This document shows positions 1 to 9,601 of a stretch of 15,806 nucleotides of DNA, piece after piece. Below the pieces are notes generated by a model, which saw only the letters and a program-made list of their open reading frames with translations, had not been told where the DNA came from and did not search any database. Made by a program: the position numbers and the translations under genes. Positions within the stretch are counted from its first letter, which is position 1, and every line of letters begins with the position of its first letter. Origin of the DNA: Gnomoniopsis sp. IMI 355080 (taxonomy: Eukaryota; Ascomycota; Sordariomycetes; Diaporthales; Gnomoniaceae); the NCBI GenBank assembly GCA_027946555.1, contig JAPEVC010000417.1:1-15806 (forward strand), read 5' to 3'.

Positions 1-519
1 GCCCCCGCAGCCTCCCCACCCAAATCCGCACTCATCAAATCCACCACCTCGCTCGCGCCACTCTTGCGTTCGGGTTCCAGCAACCTCGCCTCGCTATCCA
101 ACCAACCCGGCGCAACGCGACGCTTCTCTGCCAACTCGCGCGCACGGATGCGCTCGTCCAGCTCGTGAAGCTCTCGCTCCGAGTCGGCCTGCAGCTTGGT
201 GACGTATGACTGCAAGGCACGGCATGAGGCGATGATGTCGTCCGGATGGGCGGCGTGGCCGGATTGCGAGATGACGTAGCGGGGTTTGGAGCTGTCGTCC
301 GAGGCGGAGGCCGAAGAGAGGATGCTAGAGGGTGGGAGGGTGGATGGCATGGGTTTGTAGGTATAAGGAAGTGTGGTGGATGTGGGGAGGTTGATGAAGG
401 GGGAGACGGTCAAGGGGACCTGGGCGAGGAGAGGATGTGTGCCTGTGGATTGTGAGTGAGTGGGATGTTGAGAGAGAGGAAGGCAGTGAGAGGGTGGGGC
501 ACGTACGGTTGTAGCTCAT
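1..519 (-). CDS. Unrecognised coiled-coil protein, two exons, 3' end cut by the window edge
   Basis: Exon 1 runs 519-507 (ATG at 519, codons M-S-Y-N plus one base). An intron follows at 506-443 (64 bases, donor GTACGT, acceptor CACAG). Exon 2 runs from 442 to the window edge, giving 151 visible residues with no stop. The ATG has A at -3. Splicing turns a reading that would soon stop into one long open frame. Residues 1-60 are rich in Pro, Ser and Thr, as in a disordered N-terminus. Residues about 73-113 are charged and rich in Leu, Glu and Arg, consistent with an amphipathic helix or coiled coil; an APGWLD motif and an LLEPER motif follow. I do not recognise the family and assign no function. 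It is transcribed away from the pICln gene, sharing its upstream region. The frame and intron are well supported; the name is not. Confidence 0.72.
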
Positions 520-917
520 CTTGGCGTTTGAGAGGTTTTGCAGTCGTTCTAGATGAGTCTCGATGAAGCAACGGAGATGATTTGATGAGGAAGGGTAAGA
601 GAGAAGGCGATTCCGATGAGTTTGTGTTGGCTTGAAGGGGGTGTAGAATTAACGTATCATTAATTCGCGATGGTATCAAGACGAGTGAAGTCGCGAGTGG
701 GGCCACAGACAGCTCGTTATTGGCTGTGAAACTAGCCAGGACCCCCCTGCCATTCGTGGATCATTGTGTCTGACTTGCATGTGAGGCTCAGCTGCAGGGG
801 CAAGGATAAGGTCCTTTAAAAAATTACAGGGCTGAAAACGACCATCGCGTTCTCAGTTCTCAGTGTAAACAACCCCTCCTTTTTCAGTCCAAACCAAACA
901 ACCGTTAAGAGAAAAAG
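520..917. promoter_or_regulatory. Divergent intergenic region between the coiled-coil gene and pICln
   Basis: These 398 bases separate two start codons pointing in opposite directions, so both promoters must lie here or overlap the transcripts. On the pICln side there is an A/T-rich stretch (ctttaaaaaatta, about 813-825), then a pyrimidine-rich stretch at about 872-886 and an A-rich leader (gagaaaaag) just before the ATG. I could not identify any specific factor site. Confidence 0.4.
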
Positions 918-1933
918 ATGTTGCCGACTACCATACACACAGCGCCTGCTGTGCAGGGCGACTTTATGCTCCTGTCAGAGTACCAGTCTACCACGCCCCA
1001 GAGCTTCCATGACGGCAAGCCGGTGCTGCACTACCACGCGACCGGCGCCAAAGCATGGTTACCAAAGGATCAGCAGTCGAGCGTGCCCATCTTCCCCGCC
1101 GATGCGCCGGCTTTTGAAGGTGACTCGGGGGAGATGATATCGCAGGATGAGATTGAGCTGTTTATCAACTCTGAGTATGATTCAATATCTTCTCTAAATA
1201 CATGTTATTGCACGGGATGAGTGAGACACCAGCTAATCATGAGTACAGGAACCTCACCATCTTCAACACCAAGACTAGCACAGGAATTCAGATCCCCTAC
1301 CCCTCTATAGGCTTACACGCTATGCAACACAAGGCCGACCCGGCTGCAGACGGCGCCGCTGACAGCGACGCCAACAAAGCCCCTTGTGTCCTGCTGCAAC
1401 TGGACCTCTCCGATGGTGGCGACGACGACGAGACCTTTGATACCATCCAGCTCACCCTCATCCCGCCCCCTTCATCCACAGACCTCTCCTCTCCCGCACA
1501 AGAGGGCTCCGCCGCCCGCTCGGAGCAGGAGAAGCTCTTCGATGCCATCACTGCGTGCCAGAACCTGCACCCAGACCCCGCAGATGACGATGAGGACGAT
1601 GACGGCGAAGACTACGCCGATCGCATTGTATTTGAATCGGCAGTGGATGGTTCGAGCGAGGCTATTGAGGGTCTGCCGGGTGTTTTCCGTGGGAGTGCAA
1701 CGGGCGACTTGCCGCCGCCCATGCCTGGCAGCACGACGGGGTGGATCACAGCCGAGAATGTGGGCGAGTTCTTTGATGCAGACGGAAATTGGATTGGGGG
1801 TGGTGATGACGAAGAGAAGGACGGTGAGGACCTTGGTGAGGGCGCTGGACGAGTGCGTGCACGTGATGAGCTAAACGGGCACGAGAATGGCGCCGATGGT
1901 GAGGCGGACAGCAAGCGACCTAGGACGGAGTAG
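918..1933 (+). CDS. icln: Methylosome subunit pICln (nucleotide-sensitive chloride conductance regulator family)
   Basis: Two exons, 918-1174 and 1249-1933, are joined by a 74-base intron (1175-1248; donor GTATGA, branch GCTAAT, acceptor TACAG), giving 313 residues. The fold is the split PH-like domain of pICln. The early strand 'DFMLLSEYQ' is followed by a 'LTIFNTKTSTGIQIPYPSIG' stretch (about 88-107), matching the pICln strand pattern that ends in YPSI-x-LHA. A 'LLQLDLSD' strand and a helix ending near 193 follow. Acidic blocks lie at about 198-207 and 272-280, and a basic KRPR near 308-311 could be a nuclear signal. Family knowledge: pICln binds Sm proteins as an assembly chaperone and works with the PRMT5-type arginine methyltransferase in the cytoplasm; the chloride-channel name is historical. 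The length is larger than the animal protein because of acidic, probably disordered inserts. The start has A at -3 and no better upstream ATG in frame was seen. Confidence 0.9.
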
Positions 1934-2299
1934 AGGATTCACACCCATTAAGATTCCCTGTCAGGACCGTGGCTTGGCTGGATTGATGGATCATAGCTTT
2001 GGAATCTGGAACTTCTGAGTTACTGGCCCTTAGTGCACGTAAACTGCACATGAACGAGCTAATGATCGTTAGGGCCTGCCGCTGCTATAGAAAGTATGTA
2101 ATAATGGCATATGACCACCAACGCCCAAGTAGAAGAGGGCTCAGAGGGGCCTTGCGCTCTTAGAGTCCTTCTCGTCAAAGGGACAGAATATGTAGTCTGG
2201 TGCTAAAAAGAGAAAACTTTCCAGTCCCTTGAAGATTTCCAGATTTCCTCTGTAAATACATCCTTCCGGCTATTTATCCTCTGATTCACAGCCACCAAT
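1934..2299. other. Intergenic spacer after pICln
   Basis: This 366-base stretch holds the presumed pICln 3' UTR and the upstream region of the next gene on the same strand. A weak TATA-like 'ctatttatcc' lies about 30 bases before the ATG at 2300. I saw no RNA gene, repeat or further coding signal here. Confidence 0.4.
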
Positions 2300-2506
2300 A
2301 TGAATAGAGCCTCAAACTTTCTGCGCCGTCTAGACCCCAGACGGCTTTCGCCCCATCACATCCTGAATCCGTTCCGGAGGAGAACTCAGGTCAGTAGATT
2401 CGTAATCTCGCAAGGTTCTGTCTATCCGCCCCAGATTCCAGAGCCCCATCACCCGTACTATTCGAATTCGTTCTGTTTGTGGCTCTTTGACCTCTTTCAT
2501 TCTGAC

Positions 2507-2545
<39 letters not shown>

Positions 2546-2547
2546 CT

Positions 2548-2622
<75 letters not shown>

Positions 2623-3477
2623 GTCGTGAAGGCGCCGAGCTTGCTGCTGATCTCTGTACCCTTTAGCAAACCACCAGCAGCACAGCAACCACCACCACAA
2701 CCGCCAGCAACACCACCAGCAATACCACAAGCAACACCACAAGCACCAACACCAGCCCCGACCTTGCCCCTGAACCCGTCGAGCAAAGCAACGAAGTCTC
2801 TCGCACTGAAAGCTGTTGCCCAACTCGCAGCAACAGCGTCTCGTCCATGCCAAGTCTTAGCGACGGGGGGTCCAGCATCAACAGTGAGACCATGGACCCC
2901 GCGACGCCGACCGATCAAACCCACGACCCTTTTGCTCCAGGCGGTGATGGTGTCGTTGTCGGCGGAGACGAGGCGCCGTATGTTGTTGCTCCGGCGATGA
3001 ACATGCAGGTTATGGTCGCGCGAGACATGGGGCAGTTCCGCTTTTGGTTGCTCTTCTTTCTTGCACGCCTCCGTAATGGCAATAGGACTGGTTGATTACA
3101 TGTATTTCTTGACGAATGCGAGCATGTAAGTGTGTGCGCCTTGAGTGACGATGCAAGTTGGGCTTTAAGCGAGCATCTGGGCCGGGACTTCGCTGACTTG
3201 ATGATGCACAGTGCTTGATCAGCTCGAGACCTATCTCAGGGAGATGTGGGATATTATGGAGATGAAACGTCATGATGCGCGACGCAGCGGTGGAGTTTTC
3301 GAGTTGATTTGCTATTTCTTTTGGATTTGTCGGCATTTAGCCATGGAGTCAAGGAAGGGACGTTGTAGCTTGGAGCATTCTGGTTCTATTGGCCGCACAA
3401 AGCGAGGATTTGGACACCCACTTTGCAATGAAAATGAGATTAGATCAAAAGTTCAGTGTTGCTTGTTATGCCGCTGA
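2300..3477 (+). CDS. Hypothetical protein, three predicted exons, unknown function
   Basis: My model has exons 2300-2389, 2667-3072 and 3212-3477, giving 253 residues. Intron 1 (277 bases) has donor GTCAGT and acceptor CCCTTTAG after a CTGAT branch-like site; it is phase 0. Its acceptor AG is part of an in-frame stop, so exon 2 opens exactly at the splice site. Intron 2 (139 bases) has a weaker donor GTAATG but a good CTGAC branch site 15 bases before acceptor CACAG, and phase is kept. Residues 1-30 are basic. Residues 31-60 are a Thr/Ser/Asn run. Residues about 80-150 are acidic and Gly/Pro-rich. Hydrophobic stretches at about 153-166 and 194-205 flank a charged helix, so membrane contact is possible. 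The last 35 residues look unstructured and may be mis-predicted; without intron 2 the frame stops at 3095. I do not recognise a domain. Moderate to low confidence overall. Confidence 0.45.
2509..2542. repeat. (AC)17 microsatellite
   Basis: Seventeen perfect AC units lie inside predicted intron 1 of the gene at 2300. Only eight bases separate this tract from the longer TC tract that follows. Confidence 0.98.
2551..2618. repeat. (TC)34 microsatellite
   Basis: Thirty-four uninterrupted TC units (68 bases) form a perfect pyrimidine tract ending 48 bases before the predicted acceptor of intron 1. A mirror-symmetric polypyrimidine run of this length can adopt triplex (H-DNA) structure. It could also act as an extended splicing pyrimidine tract. 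The length is likely to vary between isolates and may be collapsed or inflated by assembly. Confidence 0.98.
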
Positions 3478-3934
3478 TCTTTGATCGTGCTGACGAGGGT
3501 GCTCGAGAGTCGCCTCGCTAGAAATCCTAGTGCCCTTCATCGGATAGTGTCCGCTCATATATAGCACTTGAGCTGTCACGTTCATGAGCCTCGAGCTTCT
3601 TTGGTAGCGAGAGACCGTAAAGCACTGCATACTTTGAGCTTACTGCTCTATGTCGTACTCAGGCTCAAGCATAGTATCACCGTGGTTTTATAGGGAGATG
3701 CTGAGTGAGACCATTACCGTAATCAATTCAATTCATCAAAGACGTATACGGTAGTAATAGGCACAACGCCTAGAGTCACACCGATGCCATTGTTGTATCC
3801 AGGACTCGATTACCCCCTAATCCCCAACACCCTGCAATTCCAGCCCAAATCAATATAAAACCCATGCCATCGTCAAATCTATCATCATCCATGAAGCGTT
3901 GCAGACCAAAAGAGAGCACCCCCAAGGGAGCTGC
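3478..3934. other. Convergent intergenic spacer
   Basis: This 457-base tail-to-tail spacer lies between the hypothetical gene on the plus strand and the kinesin gene on the minus strand. It presumably carries both 3' UTRs. I saw no coding, RNA or repeat signal in it. Confidence 0.4.
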
Positions 3935-5779
3935 TCAGACATTATTCCGGTCTCCCAGCGGCCTCCTCGTCCCACCTTCCTCATCATACCACCGGCCCTT
4001 ATCATCTCCAATCTTCCTTTTGAAATGCCCCAGGTCCCGCAAAAGCGCCTGCATGTGGTCTTGCATCTCATTGTGCCGTTCCTCGTAGTCTTCCGAATCA
4101 TAAGCCTCATCCTCATCACTTTCGTACGATGCCTCCTCCTCATCATTCTCCTTTTCATCTTCACCTCCCTCCTCGCCCTCTTTCTTTGCTGCCATAGCCG
4201 TCGCCGGCCGACTTGGCACCTCAATCGGGTTGCGCAGACTGTCCAATGCCAACTTCAAATGCAATCGCAATGTCTCATTTTCCGATTGCAGACTCCTGAT
4301 CTTGGCCTCATATACCTGGCCACGCTCCTCCATCATTCGCGTCATGCTTCCCACACGACTCTGATACTCCTCTAGCCTCTCGCTTGCCTCCTGCGCACTG
4401 CGCTCTCGGCTTTGACTCTCGCTCACACTCACCTGTAGAGCACGAATCTCGGCTGCCATTGCAGCGAGCTGCGCATCGCGCTCCGCGCCACTCATGTGGT
4501 CTTGATTGACCACCGCGCGCGTGCGAATTCTCTTGGCTTGGTCGGCATAGCGAAGCGTGGAAAGGGTCTCGTCGTAATCGGAGGGTGCGATACAGGCGAT
4601 CATGGCGGTTTTAGAATTTCCGCCCAACGAGTCCTTGAGCAGCCATGTGAGAATCGAGTCGCGGTAGGGCACGATGGCGTGTCCTGCACCCTTGCCCCTA
4701 TTAGGTTTGGGGTCTGCGAGCGCCGCGATGACACGGCCCAGGGTGGTGAGACTCTTGTTGATGTTGCTTCCCTCGCGAAGGCGTGCGCCGGTGGCCTCGG
4801 TAGCTTTTGCGCGCTCTGAACCTGCGAGATCAACGAGGCGGATGCGGGAGCTACGCTCGGTGGTCTCGTCGGTCTCCAAGTCATGGTGAATTTGCTTCAG
4901 CATGATAGTAAAGACGGCGTGGGAGCGGGAGGATGTGTCGTTCATCTTTGTGGAGGCTGTCGTACGAGAGGCGTCGCCGTTTTTCATGTAGCGCAGGATT
5001 TCGCCAATGCTGCGGACGGGCACCTCGGTAAGATCCTTGACGTAAGGGCCTTCAGTGGGCGACTCGCGAATCTTGAGGTAGTAGGGAGCCTGATTGGGGA
5101 TGGTAGGGACCAGCAGGTCGCGTACATGCTCGTTGTAGACTTCAAAGTAGGATACGCGTACGCCATAGCTGATGTTGGGGTTTTCAAGTTGCGCGGTAGC
5201 GATGCGCTCGAAGAGATCTTGGCAGGTGCGCGGGATGAGACCTGGCTGATCGGGTGTGCCCATCATGGTGTAAGACTTTCCGGAGCCGGTTTGGCCATAG
5301 GCGAAGATGCAGGTGTGGTAGCCTTCGAAATTGTGGTCAAGAAACTCCTCGCCCAAACTATTGTAGACATCCTCTTGGTGGGCGTAGTGGGGATCTTTGA
5401 GGTCGTGGCTCCAGAAGGAGTTGTCAAAGGTGAAACCCTTCTCTTCGATCACTTTACGTGTTTTGGTCTTTTTGTTTGCTGGGTCGTGATCGTTGGGTAC
5501 TAGCAGTGTTGTGACTTGGCTGATGGGGTCCATGTCGATCAGGCATTCTGCCCCACGCTCGATTTCTACATGGCACGACGCGTTAGTAAACAGCTAAGAA
5601 GTTTTGTTGGAAGGTTGAAGTTCACCTCTTGGCAGAAATGCCCTAACGCGCACGACGACGCGCACGTTTCCTCCATTATCGATCCTGGCGTGCGGCGGAA
5701 GAGTTCCATCACGAGAACGCAAGGACGGCGTCGAGGCCGAGGAGCGGACAGACCGCGGATCGGTGGCAGCGGCGGGCAT
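3935..5779 (-). CDS. Kinesin-3-like motor protein, short form without FHA or PH domain
   Basis: Exon 1 is 5779-5626 and exon 2 is 5565-3935, joined by a 60-base intron (5625-5566, donor GTGAAC, acceptor TGTAG); the product has 594 residues. The intron falls inside the conserved kinesin start 'NVRVVVRVRAFLPREIERG'. Motor motifs: P-loop GQTGSGKS at about 142-149, switch I NDTSSRSH at about 260-267, switch II DLAGSE at about 297-302, and 'IVPYRDSILTWLLKDSLGG' with 'LRYADQAKRI' closing the motor near 398. The LTWLL and YADQAKRIR patterns point to kinesin-3 (Unc-104/KIF1; fungal relatives include Nkin2/Nkin3 and UncA/UncB). Loop 12, lysine-rich in KIF1A, has only scattered basic residues here (about 335-349). 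A coiled coil covers about 411-494 and a Glu/Asp-rich run about 513-547. A charged tail then ends the protein with no FHA or PH domain. Family role: ATP-driven transport along microtubules; this cargo is unknown. An upstream in-frame ATG at 5875 is possible, but I prefer 5779. Confidence 0.93.
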
Positions 5780-7353
5780 GAGGCGTGGTTCGAAGGAGAT
5801 TCCTATGAGTGTCGCGGAAATGTCGTCTCTAACCTCGCGATATCGTTGTCGTCGTGATAGATGCATCGGTCCCACGCTGCATTGATGGCCGTTGGGCTGG
5901 TAATTATTGCATTCCTTTGGTCGCGCTTGCCCGGGTGGCTGGGGGGCTGGGATGACGGGTGTTGACTACCCTGCCTTTCTGGGGAAGGTGGGCCTTGACG
6001 TGTTTCCACAGCAATTCTTACAGGGGTCTCCATCGATAAGAACGACCACTGCGATGCTATTGCTGGCGTTTAAGCCAAGCATTTATGACAGCGCCAAAAT
6101 GTTGAACTGAACTAGTTCGACTGTATTGAACGAGGTTGAACTAGGGTTGCCGATCTCTGATATCAGCTCAAAGTTTCCCTTGTGCAGAGGGTTACGGCAT
6201 GACTATCATTGCAATCTTGAACACACTTGTGGTATTTACTGTTGACGGTAGCGTGCACAGGCTGACGTATTCTGGCTTTTTTTCCAATCAGATTGCGGTG
6301 TAGGTGGGACTCAGTTGGGTGAAATAAGCCGGAAAGAGTAGACATGGCAGACGGGACAGACATCCTATAAATCGTATTGCAAGTCCGATCAAGATTCAAC
6401 TGCTATTGGGATATGCTGAAGGTGGCTCATACTGAAAGACCATGTTTTGGATCAATGGGCCACATCATCACGAATATGCATGCAGCAAGAGCAACTGGAA
6501 GTTTCTGTGAATTTTGAACTTGATCTCCTCAAGAAGTATGACCGTGGGCACTGACGTAAGTAAGCTCTGACTGCCCCTACGGGCCACCCGGCACGTAGGA
6601 CGGTCTACATACTATCAAGTACTATGTATGTATGAACGCTTACGTAAACGTCCACGGGTAGTCCCGCTCTGTGGTTCGCATCCGCCTCGAGCCCTGGTTC
6701 ACCGTTAATGGATCTACGTCTAAGAAAGTACTAGTACATGCGTGAGGATTGTTTTCTCGTGCATGAGGCGGAGAGGTCCCCGCCCTGATGAATGAGCGGA
6801 TTCTGACATCTTAGCTGTTATGGGCTGCTTGAGTACCTGAGTAGGCTGCAGGCCATGGTTGCAGAAGTGGTTGCCTTACTTTTTGCTTTATTGACGAGAG
6901 CATCAGGATCATTCACCCTCCCCACCAATCAACCGGCCCTGCCGGCTAGTGAGACTGTTGGGCTGGGGGAGGGATCTATTTCGGACTCGCGACTTTTTTC
7001 GACGGACAGGGATCACGATGGATTGACAGCGCGGCAAAAAAAAAGGAAAAAAGTTGACATGTACACAGACTTCGGCGAACCCCCTTCCAGCCAATTCCGC
7101 CAGTCTGGAATTCGTCAATCGGATGGAGCACTGAAATGTTCATCTTCAACATGTACCGGTGCTTGTGGCTGAGGCGAAACAGTCCGCCGTGGTGGCCAGT
7201 GCTATTGCCAGCGCCAGTGTCAGTGGAAAAACGGACAGTATCGGTTCAGGTAGGTGGCCTGCGCCTAAAAAACGCCATCCGGGCTAGATCGCCCTCCTTC
7301 TCCAGCTCGAATGCCGCCCGTTTTCTTTAATAGGCCGGTTTTTTTTTTTTGTT
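5780..7353. other. Gene-free divergent spacer upstream of kinesin and C2H2 gene A
   Basis: About 1.57 kb lie here before the tandem duplication begins. The kinesin promoter must be near 5780-6000. I saw only minor structure: a GAACTAGTTC palindrome near 6109-6118, repeated 'gttgaact' words around 6102-6142, an A9 run near 7036-7044 and a T11 run just before the duplication. A 105-codon frame at 6855-7172 starts with a weakly hydrophobic stretch but has no recognisable domain, so I do not call it a gene. Confidence 0.4.
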
Positions 7354-7659
7354 GGCAGCATTCGTAGCAGAAACCCCAGCATGTCCAAAATCCACTCCTT
7401 GTCCTGTTACCGTTTCCCCCCACGCTAGAGACACCTCCTTGCTATACTATAATACACACCCCCCTCAAGCTACAGGAGCCTGGGTGTGTCCCGGCCCGGT
7501 CTTGGTGGCAGCATTCGTAGCAGAAACCCCAGCATGTCTAAAATCCACTCCTTGTCCTGTCACCGTTTCCCCCCACGCTAGAGACACCTCCCTGCTATAC
7601 TATAATACACACCCCCCTCAAGCTACAGGAGCCTGGGTGTGTCCTGGCCCGGTCTTGGT
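7354..7659. repeat. 153-base direct tandem duplication upstream of C2H2 gene A
   Basis: Copy 1 is 7354-7506 and copy 2 is 7507-7659. The copies abut and match at 149 of 153 bases by hand comparison. The four differences are at 7386/7539, 7408/7561, 7439/7592 and 7492/7645, and all are C/T transitions; the first two are in CpA context. Each copy contains a 'ctatactataat' word and an inverted repeat ACACACCC ... GGGTGTGT (7454-7461 with 7482-7489; 7607-7614 with 7635-7642). Copy 2 ends 134 bases before the ATG of gene A, so the duplication lies in its promoter or 5' leader. Confidence 0.97.
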
Positions 7660-7792
7660 GGTGATATTTAAGCCACCACTCCACAGCTTCTCAAGCCTTT
7701 CAGTTTCAGTGAACAATCTCTCAGTTTCTGCACATCAACCGCTTCTCCACTCTCGGTCATTAAATATCGCCCGCTTCACCTTACATTTCAAT
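7660..7792 (+). promoter_or_regulatory. Core promoter and leader of C2H2 gene A (predicted)
   Basis: A TATA-like 'atatttaag' at 7664-7672 sits about 120 bases before the ATG. A C/T-rich stretch with repeated 'ctcagtttc' and 'cagtttcag' words follows, as is common around fungal transcription starts. The position is inferred from sequence only. Confidence 0.35.
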
Positions 7793-8758
7793 ATGCCTAG
7801 CCGTTCTACGATAGGCAAGAAGAGGAGGCGGCAAGATGATCCAGAAGACGAGGACATCCACAACACAGAGAAGTCACCCAACACCCAGAAGACTTCCTCC
7901 AAAGGTGCCAGCAAATGCCGGCCTTTTGCATGTCCCTATTACAAAAAAAATCCCCTCATGTACAAAAAGTGCTCCGAATTTCAAGATCAGGGTCTTGGTC
8001 ATCTCAAGCAGCACATCAGGAGAAGACATAACAAACCGGCTTTTTGCCCCATATGCGGCGACACATTTCAAGATACTACTTCCCTTAATGGTCATATTAG
8101 GCGGAGAAGCTGCCAACCTAATGCTTTCTTCGTCGAGCCAGATGGTACCACACCGGAGCAACTCAAAGCGCTTAGCACGCGCGTTGCTGCCACGTTATCG
8201 CGGGAGGATCAATGGTTCCGCGTATTCGACATTGTCTGTCCTGGACACCAGCCTCGTCCTGTCTCACCCTATCACGAAACGACCATGTGTGAGGCTACTC
8301 TCACATATATTCGCAAGTACGGTCCCGAGGTTCTTATCGCGAGTCTACGACAAGGAGACCAGTTGCCGCAAGGGCTTGATCCTTCTGAAATTGAGCCTGC
8401 ACTCAGCCAGGCTCTCATTCGCACCTTGGAACAGCTCGCAGCAAGCACTCCTGTCAATGAGCATCGTCAAGATAACGACAAAGGCAAATTGAACGAGCTT
8501 CCACTCGGCGCAGAATCATCACAACGGATTGCGTCCAATCCTCATCGTCCGAGGACTGAGGATACAGAAAGCTGCTTCTTCAAGGCACATACTACACAGC
8601 CAACAGAATCAGGTGAGCATCATGAAGCCACTAGAGTCGACATGGCTTGGGAGGTAGTGGGATTTCAGAGAGACAGTGCTTTCGTGCCCATACTAGGTGA
8701 ATTTCCAAATTTCGGGACAGCTTCTGTTGGCGTGGAGGAGGGCGACCAATTTTGGTAA
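7793..8758 (+). CDS. Fungal C2H2-type zinc-finger protein A
   Basis: An intronless frame of 321 residues begins at an ATG with A at -3. The open frame continues upstream to about 7349, but without an ATG and through the duplicated promoter repeat, so I start at 7793. A basic GKKRRRQ stretch (8-14) is a likely nuclear signal. Finger 1 is atypical: C47-x12-C60-x13-H74-x4-H79. Finger 2 is C85-x2-C88-x12-H101-x5-C107, a C2HC variant. After it comes a conserved block, FVEPDG (113-118) and SREDQW (136-141) to 'CPGHQPRPVSPYH' (149-161), also present in gene B. The helix-rich 170-226 region is weakly conserved, and the C-terminus is low-complexity and acidic. This fits the expanded fungal family with CPxxKK...HxKxHIxRxH fingers, whose members are mostly uncharacterised; DNA or RNA binding is likely but not shown. 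The upstream tandem repeat may affect its expression. Confidence 0.88.
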   Translation: MPSRSTIGKKRRRQDDPEDEDIHNTEKSPNTQKTSSKGASKCRPFACPYYKKNPLMYKKCSEFQDQGLGHLKQHIRRRHNKPAFCPICGDTFQDTTSLNGHIRRRSCQPNAFFVEPDGTTPEQLKALSTRVAATLSREDQWFRVFDIVCPGHQPRPVSPYHETTMCEATLTYIRKYGPEVLIASLRQGDQLPQGLDPSEIEPALSQALIRTLEQLAASTPVNEHRQDNDKGKLNELPLGAESSQRIASNPHRPRTEDTESCFFKAHTTQPTESGEHHEATRVDMAWEVVGFQRDSAFVPILGEFPNFGTASVGVEEGDQFW

Positions 8759-9601
8759 TGATTCAGCTTGGACTGCGATCGATTTGTGAGATGGAGCTGG
8801 CCGGTTCCACGAGGCGGGTGGGTGGAGACGAGCGTATGCCCGGGATGAAAGGAGGATTATCAGTGGGAAAGATATAAGGTTCTTCTCTTCCGTTTTCAAT
8901 TGCAAGGATGACCCATAGTGTAGCTTTTGCGGAGCTGCTGGGGCCACGGGCTATCGATAAGATGCCGACGATATGTCATTCTTGTACCTAGGTGCCCGCC
9001 CGCCGATTGGGCTCAATCGGGGTGGGAGGGGTTTTCTTCTATTTTCCTATTCAAGTGGCCATGAGTTTTTTTTCTTTCTTTTCTTTTCTTTTTCTTCCAA
9101 ACTTACATTTTCAATTCCCGACCCATGAACTCTTGTGACCAACACGTCCGAGTGACTACATACAAAGCTATGCCATACTTAAAGATTATTGTCCACAATC
9201 CAATTATATTGGTGGCTTTCAATGCTGGAAGGTCAGTGAGGGGCCTGTATCACAGTCACTAGCGCAAAATCTAGATACGGAGTACATAGTATGAGTGTGT
9301 TCACTGCTATCTTACAGAAATAGCTTGTACGAACAGTCCATCTTGAATTCCATAAACACCGCTCAAGATTTTTTTTTAGGGAGGTGTTGTCACCTTTATA
9401 TTTCTAGTAGGCACGTGTCCTTGTCTGAGTTAGTTTATGGTTGCTCGATTCAGCCCTTGCGGCGTTCATCAATCAATAGTAGCAAGCGGTGCAAGCTGTA
9501 TGAGCGCGGCCACTAACAGATGTTCTGCATATCCTCCTCCCAGCTTGCTGCACGAGGAGAGCCCCACGTCCATAGTTCCAACTTCCATCAGGGGTACAGA
9601 T
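8759..9601. other. Convergent spacer between C2H2 gene A and RNase H gene
   Basis: These 843 bases lie tail to tail between a plus-strand and a minus-strand gene. Seen here: a T/C-only run at 9066-9098, one TACCTAGGT word at 8985-8993, and a 'tacggagtacatagta' stretch near 9277-9292. I found no coding signal. Confidence 0.4.

Noticed and set aside
2551..2618. Long TC run as a sign of a CRISPR-like or satellite array
   Set aside because: It is a simple dinucleotide repeat without spacers.
4883..5503. 206-codon open frame on the plus strand
   Set aside because: It is antisense to the kinesin motor domain, whose motifs are unmistakable on the other strand. It has no recognisable motif and is a codon-usage shadow.
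6855..7172. 105-codon frame with a weakly hydrophobic start, possible secreted protein
   Set aside because: The hydrophobic core is short and interrupted, the rest is charged and low-complexity, and there is no cysteine pattern or family match I can see.
7349..7792. Upstream in-frame extension of C2H2 gene A
   Set aside because: The frame stays open through both 153-base repeats because 153 is a multiple of three, but it contains no suitable upstream ATG opening it and translates to a repetitive non-conserved segment. A TATA-like site lies within it.
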